Shown here in pieces: positions 1-6,957 of a DNA stretch of 15,259 nucleotides. The stretch comes from Hydrogenophaga sp. (GTDB taxonomy: Bacteria > Pseudomonadota > Gammaproteobacteria > Burkholderiales > Burkholderiaceae_C): assembly GCA_020047875.1 (NCBI GenBank), contig JAIFNE010000216.1, positions 1 to 15,259 of the forward strand, read 5' to 3'. Position 1 is the first letter of the stretch. Each line of letters starts with the position of its first letter. Under the pieces are notes generated by a model, which saw only the letters and a program-made list of their open reading frames with translations, was not told where the DNA came from and made no database searches. A program made the translations under genes and the position numbers.

Positions 1-1714
1 GCGGCCTTTCACGAAGGCCAGCGCATCGGCCAGCGCCACCTTGGTCGCCGCCGAGTCGCGCCGGTGCTGGTATTCCACCTGTCCGTCCTTCAGGGCCTTG
101 TCGCCAATCGTCACGCGGTGGGGCACGCCGATGAGCTCCCAGTCGGCAAACATGGCTCCAGGACGCTCGCCGCGGTCGTCAAGCAGCACATCGACGCCAT
201 CAGCCAGCAGTTGTTCGTACAGGCGTTCGGCCGCGGCCTTCACGTCGGGACTGCGGTCCATGCTGATCGGGCAGATCACCACGGTGAAGGGCGCGATCGC
301 GTCGGGCCAGATGATGCCGCGCTCATCGTGGTTTTGTTCAATCGCCGCCGCGGGCAGCCGGGTAATGCCAATGCCGTAGCACCCCATCTCGAAGGGGGCG
401 GGTTTGCCGTCCTCAGCCAGAAAAGTCGCGTTCATCGCCCGGCTGTATTTGGTTCCGAGGTAGAACACATGCCCCACCTCGATGCCCCGCTCGATGGCGA
501 GCTTTCCCTTGCCATCGGGCGAATCATCGCCCTCGACCACGTTGCGGATATCGGCCACCAGATCTGGCTCGGGCAGATCACGGCCCCAGTTCACGCCAGT
601 GAAATGGAAGTCGACCTCATTGGCGCCGCAGATCCAGTCGGCCATGGCCGCCACTTCGCGATCCGCGAAAGCCGATGGGGCCGAGGTAGCCCGGCTTGCT
701 GCCAAAGTGCGCCTCGATCTCGGGCACGGTGGCAAAACGGAAGCTGGTATCCAGGCCCGGCACCTTGCTCACCTTCACCTCGTTCATGTCGTGGTCCCCG
801 CGCAGCAGCAGCAGCCACACCTGACTCTTCACCACTGCGCCCGCCTGGTCCAACTCATCGGTGGCCAGCACCAGCGACTTCACTGTGTTCGCCAGCGGTA
901 CACCCAGCAGCGCAGCCACGTCGGCGCAGGTGCTTTTGCCCGGCGTTGGCGTTTTCACCATCGGGTTGGATGCACCGGGGCGCGCAACGGCTGGGGCCAG
1001 CGCCTCGGCCTTCTCCAGGTTGGCGGCGTAGTCGCTTTGCGGGCAGTACACGATGGCGTCTTCTCCCGTGGCCGCAATCACCTGAAACTCTTCGCTCAGA
1101 TCGCCGCCGATCGCGCCGCTGTCTGCGGCCACCGCACGGTATCGCAGACCGAAGCGGTCGAAGATGCGGCGGTAGGCCGCCGCCATCACTTGGTAACTGG
1201 CCTTGGCCGCTGCCTCGTCGCGGTCGAAGCTGTAGGCGTCTTTCATGATGAACTCACGGCCGCGCATCAGGCCAAAACGCGGGCGGCGCTCGTCGCGAAA
1301 CTTGGTCTGGATCTGATAGAAATTCTTGGGCAGCTGCTTGTGGCTGCGCAGCTCCTGGCGCGCAATGTCGGTCACCACCTCTTCGCTGGTGGGCTGCACG
1401 ATGAAGTCGCGCCCGTGGCGGTCCTGAATGCGCAACAGCTCTGGCCCCATCTTTTCAAAACGGCCTGTTTCCCGCCAGTACTCTGCCGGCTGCACCACCG
1501 GCATGCTCAACTCCACTGCTCCGGCCCGGTTCATCTCCTCGCGCACGATGCGTTCCACTTTCTGGATCACCCGCAGCCCCATTGGCATGTAGGTGTAAAT
1601 GCCGGCGCCCAGCTTTTTGATCATGCCGGCGCGCGTCATGAGCCGGTGGCTCGCAATCTCGGCATCCGCCGGCGCTTCCTTGAGGGTTGAGATGAAGAAC
1701 TGGGAGGCTTTCAT
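1..1714 (-). pseudogene. proS: prolyl-tRNA synthetase, frame broken near 667; 3' end outside window
   Basis: Prolyl-tRNA synthetase charges tRNA-Pro with proline in the cytoplasm. From the ATG at 1714-1712 the first frame gives 349 good residues: the class II catalytic start (TSEE at about 109-112), motif 2 (TKFRDERRPRFGLMRGREF, 137-155) and most of the inserted editing domain up to GYLGPIGF. There the frame fails and would stop near 617. The continuation (ADREVAAMADWICGAN, then FTGVNWGRDLPEPD, motif 3 as GCYGIGITRLPAA, and the anticodon-binding domain ending VALADALAFVKGR) lies in the neighbouring frame from 666 to base 1. The base at 667 is extra relative to that frame, and roughly 5-7 residues usual after GPIG are also missing, so the lesion looks like a deletion of about 14-20 bases. 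The two parts add up to 571 residues against about 575 for the family, so only the last few codons lie beyond the window. No clear Shine-Dalgarno precedes the ATG. The gene identity is certain; whether the lesion is real is not. Confidence 0.93.
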
Positions 1715-1843
1715 GCAGGGTGGGGCCAGTCAGGCCGAGCTGGAGTTGGTGGGAGGGAGAGAATGCCGGGCCAGACAGGCCGCTGTGGGCACCGAATGTC
1801 GGTGTTTACCCGGTTTCTGAGCTGGCAGTGACGGGCTTTGGGG

Positions 1844-1870
1844 TTCGATCTGTCATGCGCGATGCATAAT
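1844..1870 (+). promoter_or_regulatory. possible rppH promoter
   Basis: A good -10-like hexamer, CATAAT, sits at 1865-1870, about 30 bases before the rppH ATG. The best -35 candidate (TTCGAT, 1844-1849) is poor and its spacer is only 15 bases. The rest of the 185-base gap between the divergent proS and rppH shows no gene, repeat or terminator. Confidence 0.25.
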
Positions 1871-1899
1871 CCAGACAGTTTAAAAAATTGAGGTTGATT

Positions 1900-2590
1900 A
1901 TGCTTGACAGAGAAGGCTTCAGGCCTAACGTCGGCATCATTCTGCTCAACCAGCGAAACCAGGTGTTCTGGGGCAAGCGCATACGTTCGCACTCTTGGCA
2001 GTTTCCAGGCGATGTACCGCGAGCTGCACGAAGAGGTGGGTTTGAAGCCTGAACACGTGAGCATCGTCGCCCGCACGCGGGACTGGTTGCGCTACGAGGT
2101 GCCAGACCGTTTCATTCGCCGCGATGCTCGCGGCCACTACAAAGGCCAGAAGCAGATCTGGTATTTGCTGCGCCTGACCACCGGCGACTGGCAGCTCAAT
2201 CTGCGTGCGACCAGCCACCCGGAATTCGACGCCTGGCGTTGGCACGATTACTGGATACCGCTGGACGTGGTGGTCGAGTTCAAGCGCGGCGTCTATGAAC
2301 TGGCGCTGACCGAGCTGGAACGCTATCTGCCGCGCACCGACAGTCGCAACAGCCAACCTGGGGCCAGCGGTCGCGTAAAAGGCATGGACGATAACCTGCG
2401 CCCCGTATCCCACGCCGGCGTGATGCAACGCATGGAACTGCCACCCGGCGGCAGTTTCGACCCGCATCCGATGGCGCCGCGTAGGCGAGCCAACGCGAGA
2501 GGCCGCTCAAGCGCGCGCGAGAACCAGGTTGTCGCGGTGGATCATTTCCGACTCGGCCACATAGCCCAGCAAGCGCTCAAAATCGGCTGA
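1900..2590 (+). pseudogene. rppH: RNA pyrophosphohydrolase (Nudix), broken by a 35-base deletion
   Basis: RppH removes pyrophosphate from the 5' triphosphate end of mRNA and so triggers RNase E decay. The true start is the ATG at 1900, with GAGGT at 1890-1894 as Shine-Dalgarno; it reads MLDREGFRPNVGIILLNQ and continues to HSWQFP at 2007. The next base (2008) is out of phase, and the family sequence resumes in the next frame at 2009 as AMYRELHEEVGL, followed by RTRDWLRYEVPDRFIRRDA, HYKGQKQIWYLL and HPEFDAWRWHDYW. The twelve residues normally between FP and AMYREL (QGGIxxGESxEQ type) are missing, which equals a 35-base deletion. They include the Gly-Gly and first Glu of the Nudix box, so reading through the shift would not restore activity. 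The C-terminal tail runs 84 bases into the convergent proB. Joined length with the missing part would be about 241 residues, slightly long for the family. Identity is firm. Confidence 0.92.
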
Positions 2591-3670
2591 AGACTTGCGA
2601 CACAGCAAGCGGGCTTCGGCACTGCCGTAGTTGGCGAGCCCGCGCGCCACTTCCCTGCCCATGGTGTTGCACACCGCGATCACGTCACCGCGTGAAAAAT
2701 CGCCTTCCACCGCCGTCATGCCGATGGGCAGCAGGCTCTTGCCTTCCCCCACGATTTTGTCCACGGCACCATCGTCCACCACCACCGCACCGCGCAGCTG
2801 GAGATGATCGGCCATCCAGCGCTTGCGGGCCTGGTGCTTGGGTGTGTGCGCCAGCAAGCTGGTCCCAATCGCCTCCCCGGCGCAAAGCCGCTCCAGCACG
2901 CGGGGTTCCCGGCCCCAGGCAATCACGGTGGACGCGCCAGAGCCAGCGGCGCGCTTGGCCGCCAGGATTTTGGTGATCATGCCGCCGGTGCCGATGCCCG
3001 AACCTGCGCCGCCTGCCATCACCTCCAGCCGCGGATCGCCTGCCTGCGCCTGATACACGAATTCGGCGGCTGGGTCGCGGCGCGGATCGGCGGTGTAGAG
3101 GCCTTTCTGATCGGTCAGAATGACCAGCGCATCGGCCTCCACCAGATTGGCCACCAGGGCGCCCAGCGTGTCGTTGTCACCGAACTTGATTTCGTCGTTG
3201 ACCACCGTGTCGTTTTCGTTGATCACGGGCACGACACCCAGCTTCAGCAAGGTGAGCAACGTTGACCGAGCGTTCAGGTAACGCTCGCGGTCGGCCAGGT
3301 CGGCATGGGTGAGCAGCACCTGAGCGCTGCCCACGCCACAAGAGCGCAGCTTGCTTTCATACATCTGCACCAGACCCATTTGCCCAACGGCGGCGGCAGC
3401 CTGCAGTTCGTTCACCTCTTTCGGGCGCACCCGCCAGCCCAGTCGCTTCATGCCCTCGGCGATCGCGCCACTGCTGACCATGATCAGTTCACGGCCTTCT
3501 TTGACCAGCAAAGCAAGCTCCTGGCTCCACTGGCCAATCGCCTGCTCGTCCAGCCCACGCCCCTCGTTGGTCACCAGACTGGAGCCGACCTTGACGACGA
3601 TGCGCCGCGCAGACTTCAAGGCGCTTTGGTGGTCCGCCGGGGCCACCAGACCGGTCAATATCTCACTCAT
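2507..3670 (-). CDS. proB: glutamate 5-kinase
   Basis: ProB phosphorylates the gamma-carboxylate of glutamate, the first and proline-inhibited step of proline synthesis. The 387-residue protein has the amino-acid kinase fold: the nucleotide-binding start IVVKVGSSLVTNEG (about 24-37), VSSGAI (65-70), NENDTV (151-156), GDND (164-167) and LTDQKGLYTADPR (185-197). About the last 100 residues (RGAVVVDDGAVDKI, SLLPIGMTAVEGDFSRGDVI) are the C-terminal PUA domain, so this is the long bacterial form. It is intact. It lies 33 bases after obgE on the same strand and probably shares its transcript. Its 3' end converges with rppH, whose broken-frame tail overlaps it. ProA is not next to it. Confidence 0.97.
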   Translation of the reverse strand: MSEILTGLVAPADHQSALKSARRIVVKVGSSLVTNEGRGLDEQAIGQWSQELALLVKEGRELIMVSSGAIAEGMKRLGWRVRPKEVNELQAAAAVGQMGLVQMYESKLRSCGVGSAQVLLTHADLADRERYLNARSTLLTLLKLGVVPVINENDTVVNDEIKFGDNDTLGALVANLVEADALVILTDQKGLYTADPRRDPAAEFVYQAQAGDPRLEVMAGGAGSGIGTGGMITKILAAKRAAGSGASTVIAWGREPRVLERLCAGEAIGTSLLAHTPKHQARKRWMADHLQLRGAVVVDDGAVDKIVGEGKSLLPIGMTAVEGDFSRGDVIAVCNTMGREVARGLANYGSAEARLLCRKSSADFERLLGYVAESEMIHRDNLVLARA

Positions 3671-3703
3671 GCTCTGGACAGAAAAAAGGTAGGGAATGCC
3701 CGA

Positions 3704-4777
3704 TCAAAGGCCGCGCGGATCTTCGGAGAATCGCGGATCCTCCTTCTCAGCAGGCTGGTGGGAACGAAATTCTTTGGCGAGGTACTCGTAAACCGACTGC
3801 ACCAAGCGCTCGCAACCCTCTCGGGTCAACGCAGAAATTTCAAACACGGGCCCTTTGAAGCGCAGCCGCTTCACGATGTCCTTGATGCGGGCCTCGCGCT
3901 CTTCGGCCGGCACCATGTCGAGCTTGTTCAGTACCAGCCAGCGCGGTTTCTCAAAGAGCTTTTGATCGAATTTTTTGAGCTCGGCCACGATCGCCTTGGC
4001 CTGCGTCACAGGATCCACCCCTTCGTCAAACGGAGCGGCGTCCACAATGTGTAACAAAAGCCGGGTTCGCTGCAGGTGACGCAGAAACTGATGCCCGAGG
4101 CCTGCACCTTCCGATGCACCCTCAATCAGACCCGGCACATCCGCCACGACGAAGCTCTTTTCAGGCGCCACGCGCACCACGCCAAGATTGGGGTGCAGCG
4201 TGGTGAACGGGTAGTCGGCGATTTTGGGCCGCGCATTGGACACCGCTGCGATCAGGGTGGATTTGCCTGCGTTCGGCATTCCCAGCAGACCCACATCGGC
4301 CAACACCTTAAGCTCCAGCTTGAGGGTGCGCCGCTCGCCAGCCCAGCCAGGCGTCTTTTGACGCGGCGCCCGGTTGAGAGAGCTTTTGTAGTGCATGTTG
4401 CCGAAGCCACCGTCGCCGCCTTTGGCCAAGGTGATCTGCTCGCCAGGCACCAACAGTTCGTGCAACACCTCGCCAGTTTCCGCATCAGCAATGATGGTGC
4501 CGACCGGCATTTTGAGCAGGATGTCGTCACCCTTCACGCCGAACATGTCCGAGCCCTTGCCATGCTCACCGCGGCGCGCTTCAAAACGGCGGGTGAACCG
4601 AAAGTCCACCAACGTATTGAGGCTCGCGTCAGCCACCACCAGAACGTGGCCACCCCGGCCACCGTCACCACCGTCGGGGCCGCCAAATTCTTTGTACTTC
4701 TCATGTCGGAACGACGCGCAGCCGTTGCCCCCGTCGCCCGCTGCAACGTCTATCGTGGCTTCGTCCACAAACTTCAT
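3704..4777 (-). CDS. obgE: GTPase ObgE/CgtA
   Basis: This is the essential Obg GTPase that binds the 50S subunit and links ribosome maturation to growth and stress. The 357-residue product has the glycine-rich Obg fold at about 1-158 (DGGNG, GGPDGGDGGRGG, GGDGGFGN) and a G domain with G1 GMPNAGKST (166-174), G2 FTTLHPN (191-197), G3 DVPGLIEG (213-220), G4 NKLD (284-287) and G5 SAL (315-317). The C-terminal tail is short, as in many betaproteobacteria. I placed the start at the ATG at 4777-4775 (MKFVDEATIDVAAG), the family's usual N-terminus, because GGAGGG stands 6 bases upstream; an in-frame ATG at 4795 lies before that site and is unlikely. It follows rpmA after a terminator-like hairpin and precedes proB. 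Confidence 0.97.
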   Translation of the reverse strand: MKFVDEATIDVAAGDGGNGCASFRHEKYKEFGGPDGGDGGRGGHVLVVADASLNTLVDFRFTRRFEARRGEHGKGSDMFGVKGDDILLKMPVGTIIADAETGEVLHELLVPGEQITLAKGGDGGFGNMHYKSSLNRAPRQKTPGWAGERRTLKLELKVLADVGLLGMPNAGKSTLIAAVSNARPKIADYPFTTLHPNLGVVRVAPEKSFVVADVPGLIEGASEGAGLGHQFLRHLQRTRLLLHIVDAAPFDEGVDPVTQAKAIVAELKKFDQKLFEKPRWLVLNKLDMVPAEEREARIKDIVKRLRFKGPVFEISALTREGCERLVQSVYEYLAKEFRSHQPAEKEDPRFSEDPRGL

Positions 4778-4783
4778 GTCACG

Positions 4784-4789
4784 CCCTCC
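4784..4789 (-). promoter_or_regulatory. Shine-Dalgarno of obgE
   Basis: Read on the minus strand, bases 4789-4784 are GGAGGG, 6 bases before the ATG at 4777. This strong site decides between the two in-frame ATGs of obgE. Confidence 0.8.
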
Positions 4790-4801
4790 GAACATCCCAA
4801 T

Positions 4802-4828
4802 AAAAAAGCCCGCGACCGCGGGCTTTTT
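4802..4828 (-). terminator. hairpin terminator between rpmA and obgE
   Basis: GCCCGC and GCGGGC arms (4808-4813 and 4818-4823) close on a 4-base loop, with A5/T5 runs extending the stem on both sides. For leftward transcription from rplU-rpmA the hairpin is followed by a run of six T (complement of 4807-4802), a standard Rho-independent terminator. It is symmetrical enough to act in the other direction too, but no plus-strand gene ends here. Partial read-through into obgE is likely, since no separate obgE promoter is visible; this is inference. Confidence 0.8.
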
Positions 4829-4889
4829 GCAGCATTGAGGAGCCCGCCAGCGCCGGAAACACCCGGCACGCTGGCTGCACCTCAGCCCG

Positions 4890-5147
4890 TCAGACGGGTG
4901 TGACGCTGACCACGTGGCGGTTCAACGCACCCTTGATCCCAAAACTGACGTGCCCGTCTGCAACCGCAAACAGGGTGTGGTCTTTGCCCACGCCGACATT
5001 GGTACCGGGATGGAACTTGGTACCGCGCTGACGCACGATGATCGAGCCTGCACTCACCAGTTCACCGCCAAAGGCCTTCACACCAAGCATCTTTGGCTTG
5101 GAATCACGCCCGTTTCGCGTGGAGCCGCCGCCTTTTTTCTGTGCCAT
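4890..5147 (-). CDS. rpmA: 50S ribosomal protein L27
   Basis: L27 is a small basic 50S protein whose N-terminal tail reaches the peptidyl-transferase centre. The 85 residues show the family signature: MAQKKGGGSTRNGRDS at the start, LGVKAFGGE, GSIIVRQRGTKFHPG, VGVGKDHTLFA and a C-terminal beta-barrel ending VVSVTPV. The N-terminus begins directly with MAQKKGGGS, so there is no cleavable leader of the Firmicutes type. A strong GAGGAG-type Shine-Dalgarno (about 5157-5162) overlaps the end of rplU, which ends 13 bases upstream, so the two are translated from one message. It is full length and intact. Confidence 0.98.
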   Translation of the reverse strand: MAQKKGGGSTRNGRDSKPKMLGVKAFGGELVSAGSIIVRQRGTKFHPGTNVGVGKDHTLFAVADGHVSFGIKGALNRHVVSVTPV

Positions 5148-5160
5148 CTTGCTTTACTCC

Positions 5161-5472
5161 TCAGCCTGCGATCGATGCGATCTGCAGTTCGGTGAAATTT
5201 TGACGATGTCCCTGGCGCTTTTGGTAGTGCTTGCGACGGCGCATCTTGAAAATGTGCACCTTGTCGTGTCTGCCATGGGCCAACACCGTGACCGTGACCG
5301 TTGCGCCGGAAACCAAGGGAGTGCCGACCTTGATCTCGCTGCCGTTGCCGACAGCCAGAACCTGGTCAAACACGATCTCTTGGCCCACATCCGCAGCAAT
5401 CTGTTCTACTTTAATTTTTTCGCCGGCAGCAACACGATATTGCTTGCCACCGGTTTTTATGACCGCGTACAT
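5161..5472 (-). CDS. rplU: 50S ribosomal protein L21
   Basis: L21 binds 23S rRNA in the 50S subunit. The 103-residue protein opens with MYAVIKTGGKQYRV and contains VGQEIVFDQVLAVG, the basic stretch KMRRRKHYQKRQGHRQ (RNA contact) and the usual ending FTELQIASI. I chose the ATG at 5472-5470 because all L21 proteins begin MYAVIKTGGKQ, and AGAGG (5478-5482) lies 5 bases upstream; a longer in-frame reading from 5544 would add 24 unrelated residues. It is the first gene of rplU-rpmA(-obgE-proB) and diverges from ispB. Confidence 0.98.
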   Translation of the reverse strand: MYAVIKTGGKQYRVAAGEKIKVEQIAADVGQEIVFDQVLAVGNGSEIKVGTPLVSGATVTVTVLAHGRHDKVHIFKMRRRKHYQKRQGHRQNFTELQIASIAG

Positions 5473-5534
5473 ATGAACCTCTTGAAAAAATCCACGAATG
5501 GATGCCCGGGGGAGGAAGTTCCACCGAGCCCAGA

Positions 5535-5564
5535 ATTTTAGCATGGGTTAACCCGCAGCCCCAA
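5535..5564 (-). promoter_or_regulatory. predicted rplU promoter
   Basis: On the minus strand a -35 box TTGGGG (5564-5559) and a -10 box TAAAAT (5540-5535) are separated by 18 bases, about 63 bases before the L21 ATG. It is a good sigma-70 match. The spacer contains the perfect 10-base palindrome GGGTTAACCC (5545-5554). Confidence 0.55.
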
Positions 5565-5634
5565 GCAGGCCACCAGCATCGAGCAACTGCGATAACGCCA
5601 CGCTCCTGGTACAGGGCCGAACGGGGCCCGTCGA

Positions 5635-5661
5635 TTGCCTCCTGCAGTGACTTTCTATAAT
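5635..5661 (+). promoter_or_regulatory. predicted ispB promoter
   Basis: A perfect TATAAT is at 5656-5661, with TTGCCT at 5635-5640 as a moderate -35 box (15-base spacer, short). Transcription would start near 5668, about 46 bases before the proposed ispB start. It points away from the rplU promoter in the shared 241-base gap. Confidence 0.45.
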
Positions 5662-5713
5662 CCAGCACAGAAGTTCGCCACGCCCCTCAGCCTTCCCCTG
5701 GACCGATTTCATC

Positions 5714-6697
5714 TTGACCTCAGTGAACAGCCCCGTGCCCCATCCGCTGGATCTGATCAGCGAAGACATGGAGCAGGTCGATCGGGTGATCGGTGAGCGA
5801 TTGACCACCGAGGTGCCGCTGGTCCGCGAGGTGGCGCAATACATCATCGGCGCTGGTGGCAAGCGCCTGCGTCCAGCAATCCTGCTGCTTGTGAGTGGCG
5901 CTCTCCGAATCAGCCACCCCCACCGCCACACGCTGGCTGCCGTGGTGGAATTCATACACACCGCGACATTGCTGCACGACGACGTGGTCGACGAGTCCAC
6001 CCTGCGTCGCGGGCGCAGCACAGCCAATGAAAAGTTTGGCAATGCCGCCAGTGTTCTGGTCGGAGACTTTCTGTATTCGCGTGCCTTCCAGATGATGGTG
6101 GACGTCAACCAGATGCGCGTGATGCAAGTGCTCTCGGACGCCACCAACGTGATTGCCGAGGGTGAGGTGATGCAGCTGATGAACATGCACGACGCATCGC
6201 TTGACGAACATGCCTACCTGCGCGTGATCAGGTCCAAAACCGCGAAGCTGTTCGAGGCCAGCGCGCGGCTGGCTCCGATCCTTGCCGGTGCCGACGAGGT
6301 CACCGAGCACCTGTGCGCCAGCTACGGGCAGGCGCTGGGCACGGCTTTCCAGGTGATCGACGATGTGCTCGACTATGAAGGCAACAGCGAAGAGCTTGGC
6401 AAGAATCTCGGCGATGATCTGCGTGAGGGCAAAGTGACGCTGCCGATCATCTGCGCCCTCAAGCGGTGCTCGCCCGAGGAGCGGGTGCTGATTCAGCAAT
6501 CCATTGAACAAGGCACCCTGACGCACTTGCCCGACATATTGAGCGTCATCGCCCGCACCGGCGCTCTGGACGCAGCACGTTCCACCGCCATGGCAGAAGC
6601 ACAGCGCGCAGTGGAGGCGGCCCGGCGACTGCCCAAAAATGCGCACAGCGACGCTTTGCTACAATTGGCAGAGGGGCTTTTGAATCGCAAATCGTAG
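5714..6697 (+). CDS. ispB: polyprenyl (octaprenyl) diphosphate synthase
   Basis: This trans-prenyltransferase extends farnesyl diphosphate with isopentenyl units to make the side chain of ubiquinone. Of 327 residues, GGKRLRP (48-54), the first Asp-rich motif HDDVVDE (88-94) and the second QVIDDVLDYEGN (213-224) are all intact. The fifth residue before the first motif is Ala, as in long-chain enzymes, and the local sequence FIHTATLLHDDVVDES is that of E. coli IspB, which favours an octaprenyl product; product length is inferred. Lysines SKTAKLFE and GDDLREGKVTLP also fit. The start is uncertain: TTG at 5714 or GTG at 5723, with no ATG and no clear Shine-Dalgarno; I used the longer form. A tRNA gene follows 50 bases downstream. 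Confidence 0.95.
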   Translation: MTSVNSPVPHPLDLISEDMEQVDRVIGERLTTEVPLVREVAQYIIGAGGKRLRPAILLLVSGALRISHPHRHTLAAVVEFIHTATLLHDDVVDESTLRRGRSTANEKFGNAASVLVGDFLYSRAFQMMVDVNQMRVMQVLSDATNVIAEGEVMQLMNMHDASLDEHAYLRVIRSKTAKLFEASARLAPILAGADEVTEHLCASYGQALGTAFQVIDDVLDYEGNSEELGKNLGDDLREGKVTLPIICALKRCSPEERVLIQQSIEQGTLTHLPDILSVIARTGALDAARSTAMAEAQRAVEAARRLPKNAHSDALLQLAEGLLNRKS

Positions 6698-6747
6698 GGT
6701 CAACCTGGCGGAATGACGGGGAGCGCCGGGCCGATTCAAGGCCGAAA

Positions 6748-6824
6748 CGGGGTGTAGCTTAGCCAGGTAGAGCGCTACGTTCGGGACGTAGAGGCCGGAG
6801 GTTCGAATCCTCTCACCCCGACCA
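6748..6824 (+). tRNA. tRNA-Pro (anticodon CGG)
   Basis: A 77-base cloverleaf. The acceptor arms CGGGGTG and CACCCCG pair fully, followed by discriminator A and encoded CCA. The anticodon stem CTACG/CGTAG encloses the loop TTCGGGA, giving anticodon CGG (reads CCG), with G next to the anticodon as expected for proline tRNAs. The T arm is GGAGGTTCGAATCCTCT-like. No own terminator or strong promoter is visible, so it may be processed from the ispB transcript. Confidence 0.97.
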
Positions 6825-6905
6825 ACCTCTTGGCCCTCAAACAGACACTCCACGCGGCATGCTCTGATCTGCCAACGACTGCACAATCCGCAAAATTCAA
6901 TGCAA

Positions 6906-6926
6906 GCCGCTTCAATATTGAACGGC
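6906..6926. repeat. inverted repeat upstream of pilB
   Basis: A perfect 12-base palindrome TTCAATATTGAA (6911-6922) is extended by GCCG and CGGC on the two sides with one bulged C. It lies 32 bases before the pilB ATG in the 133-base gap after tRNA-Pro. It could be an operator or a leader hairpin; it lacks a T run, so it is not a standard terminator. Confidence 0.5.
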
Positions 6927-6957
6927 AAGTCGTTGATTTACGTTAGATTACGGAGCT

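Noticed and set aside
64..1690. Long plus-strand open frames of about 400 codons (64-1248 and 482-1690) opposite proS
   Set aside because: They are antisense to a clear proS in both of its frame segments, have low-complexity Arg/Pro/Ala/His-rich translations and no family resemblance. They arise from high-GC codon use.
4076..4903. 275-codon plus-strand open frame opposite obgE
   Set aside because: obgE has all five G motifs on the minus strand; this is its shadow, running on into the terminator region.
5720..6646. 308-codon minus-strand open frame opposite ispB
   Set aside because: ispB has both Asp-rich motifs on the plus strand; the opposite frame is His/Gln-rich noise.
6665..6700. Possible promoter for the tRNA-Pro gene (TTGGCA at 6665)
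   Set aside because: No acceptable -10 box lies at 16-18 bases; the tRNA may be read through from ispB.
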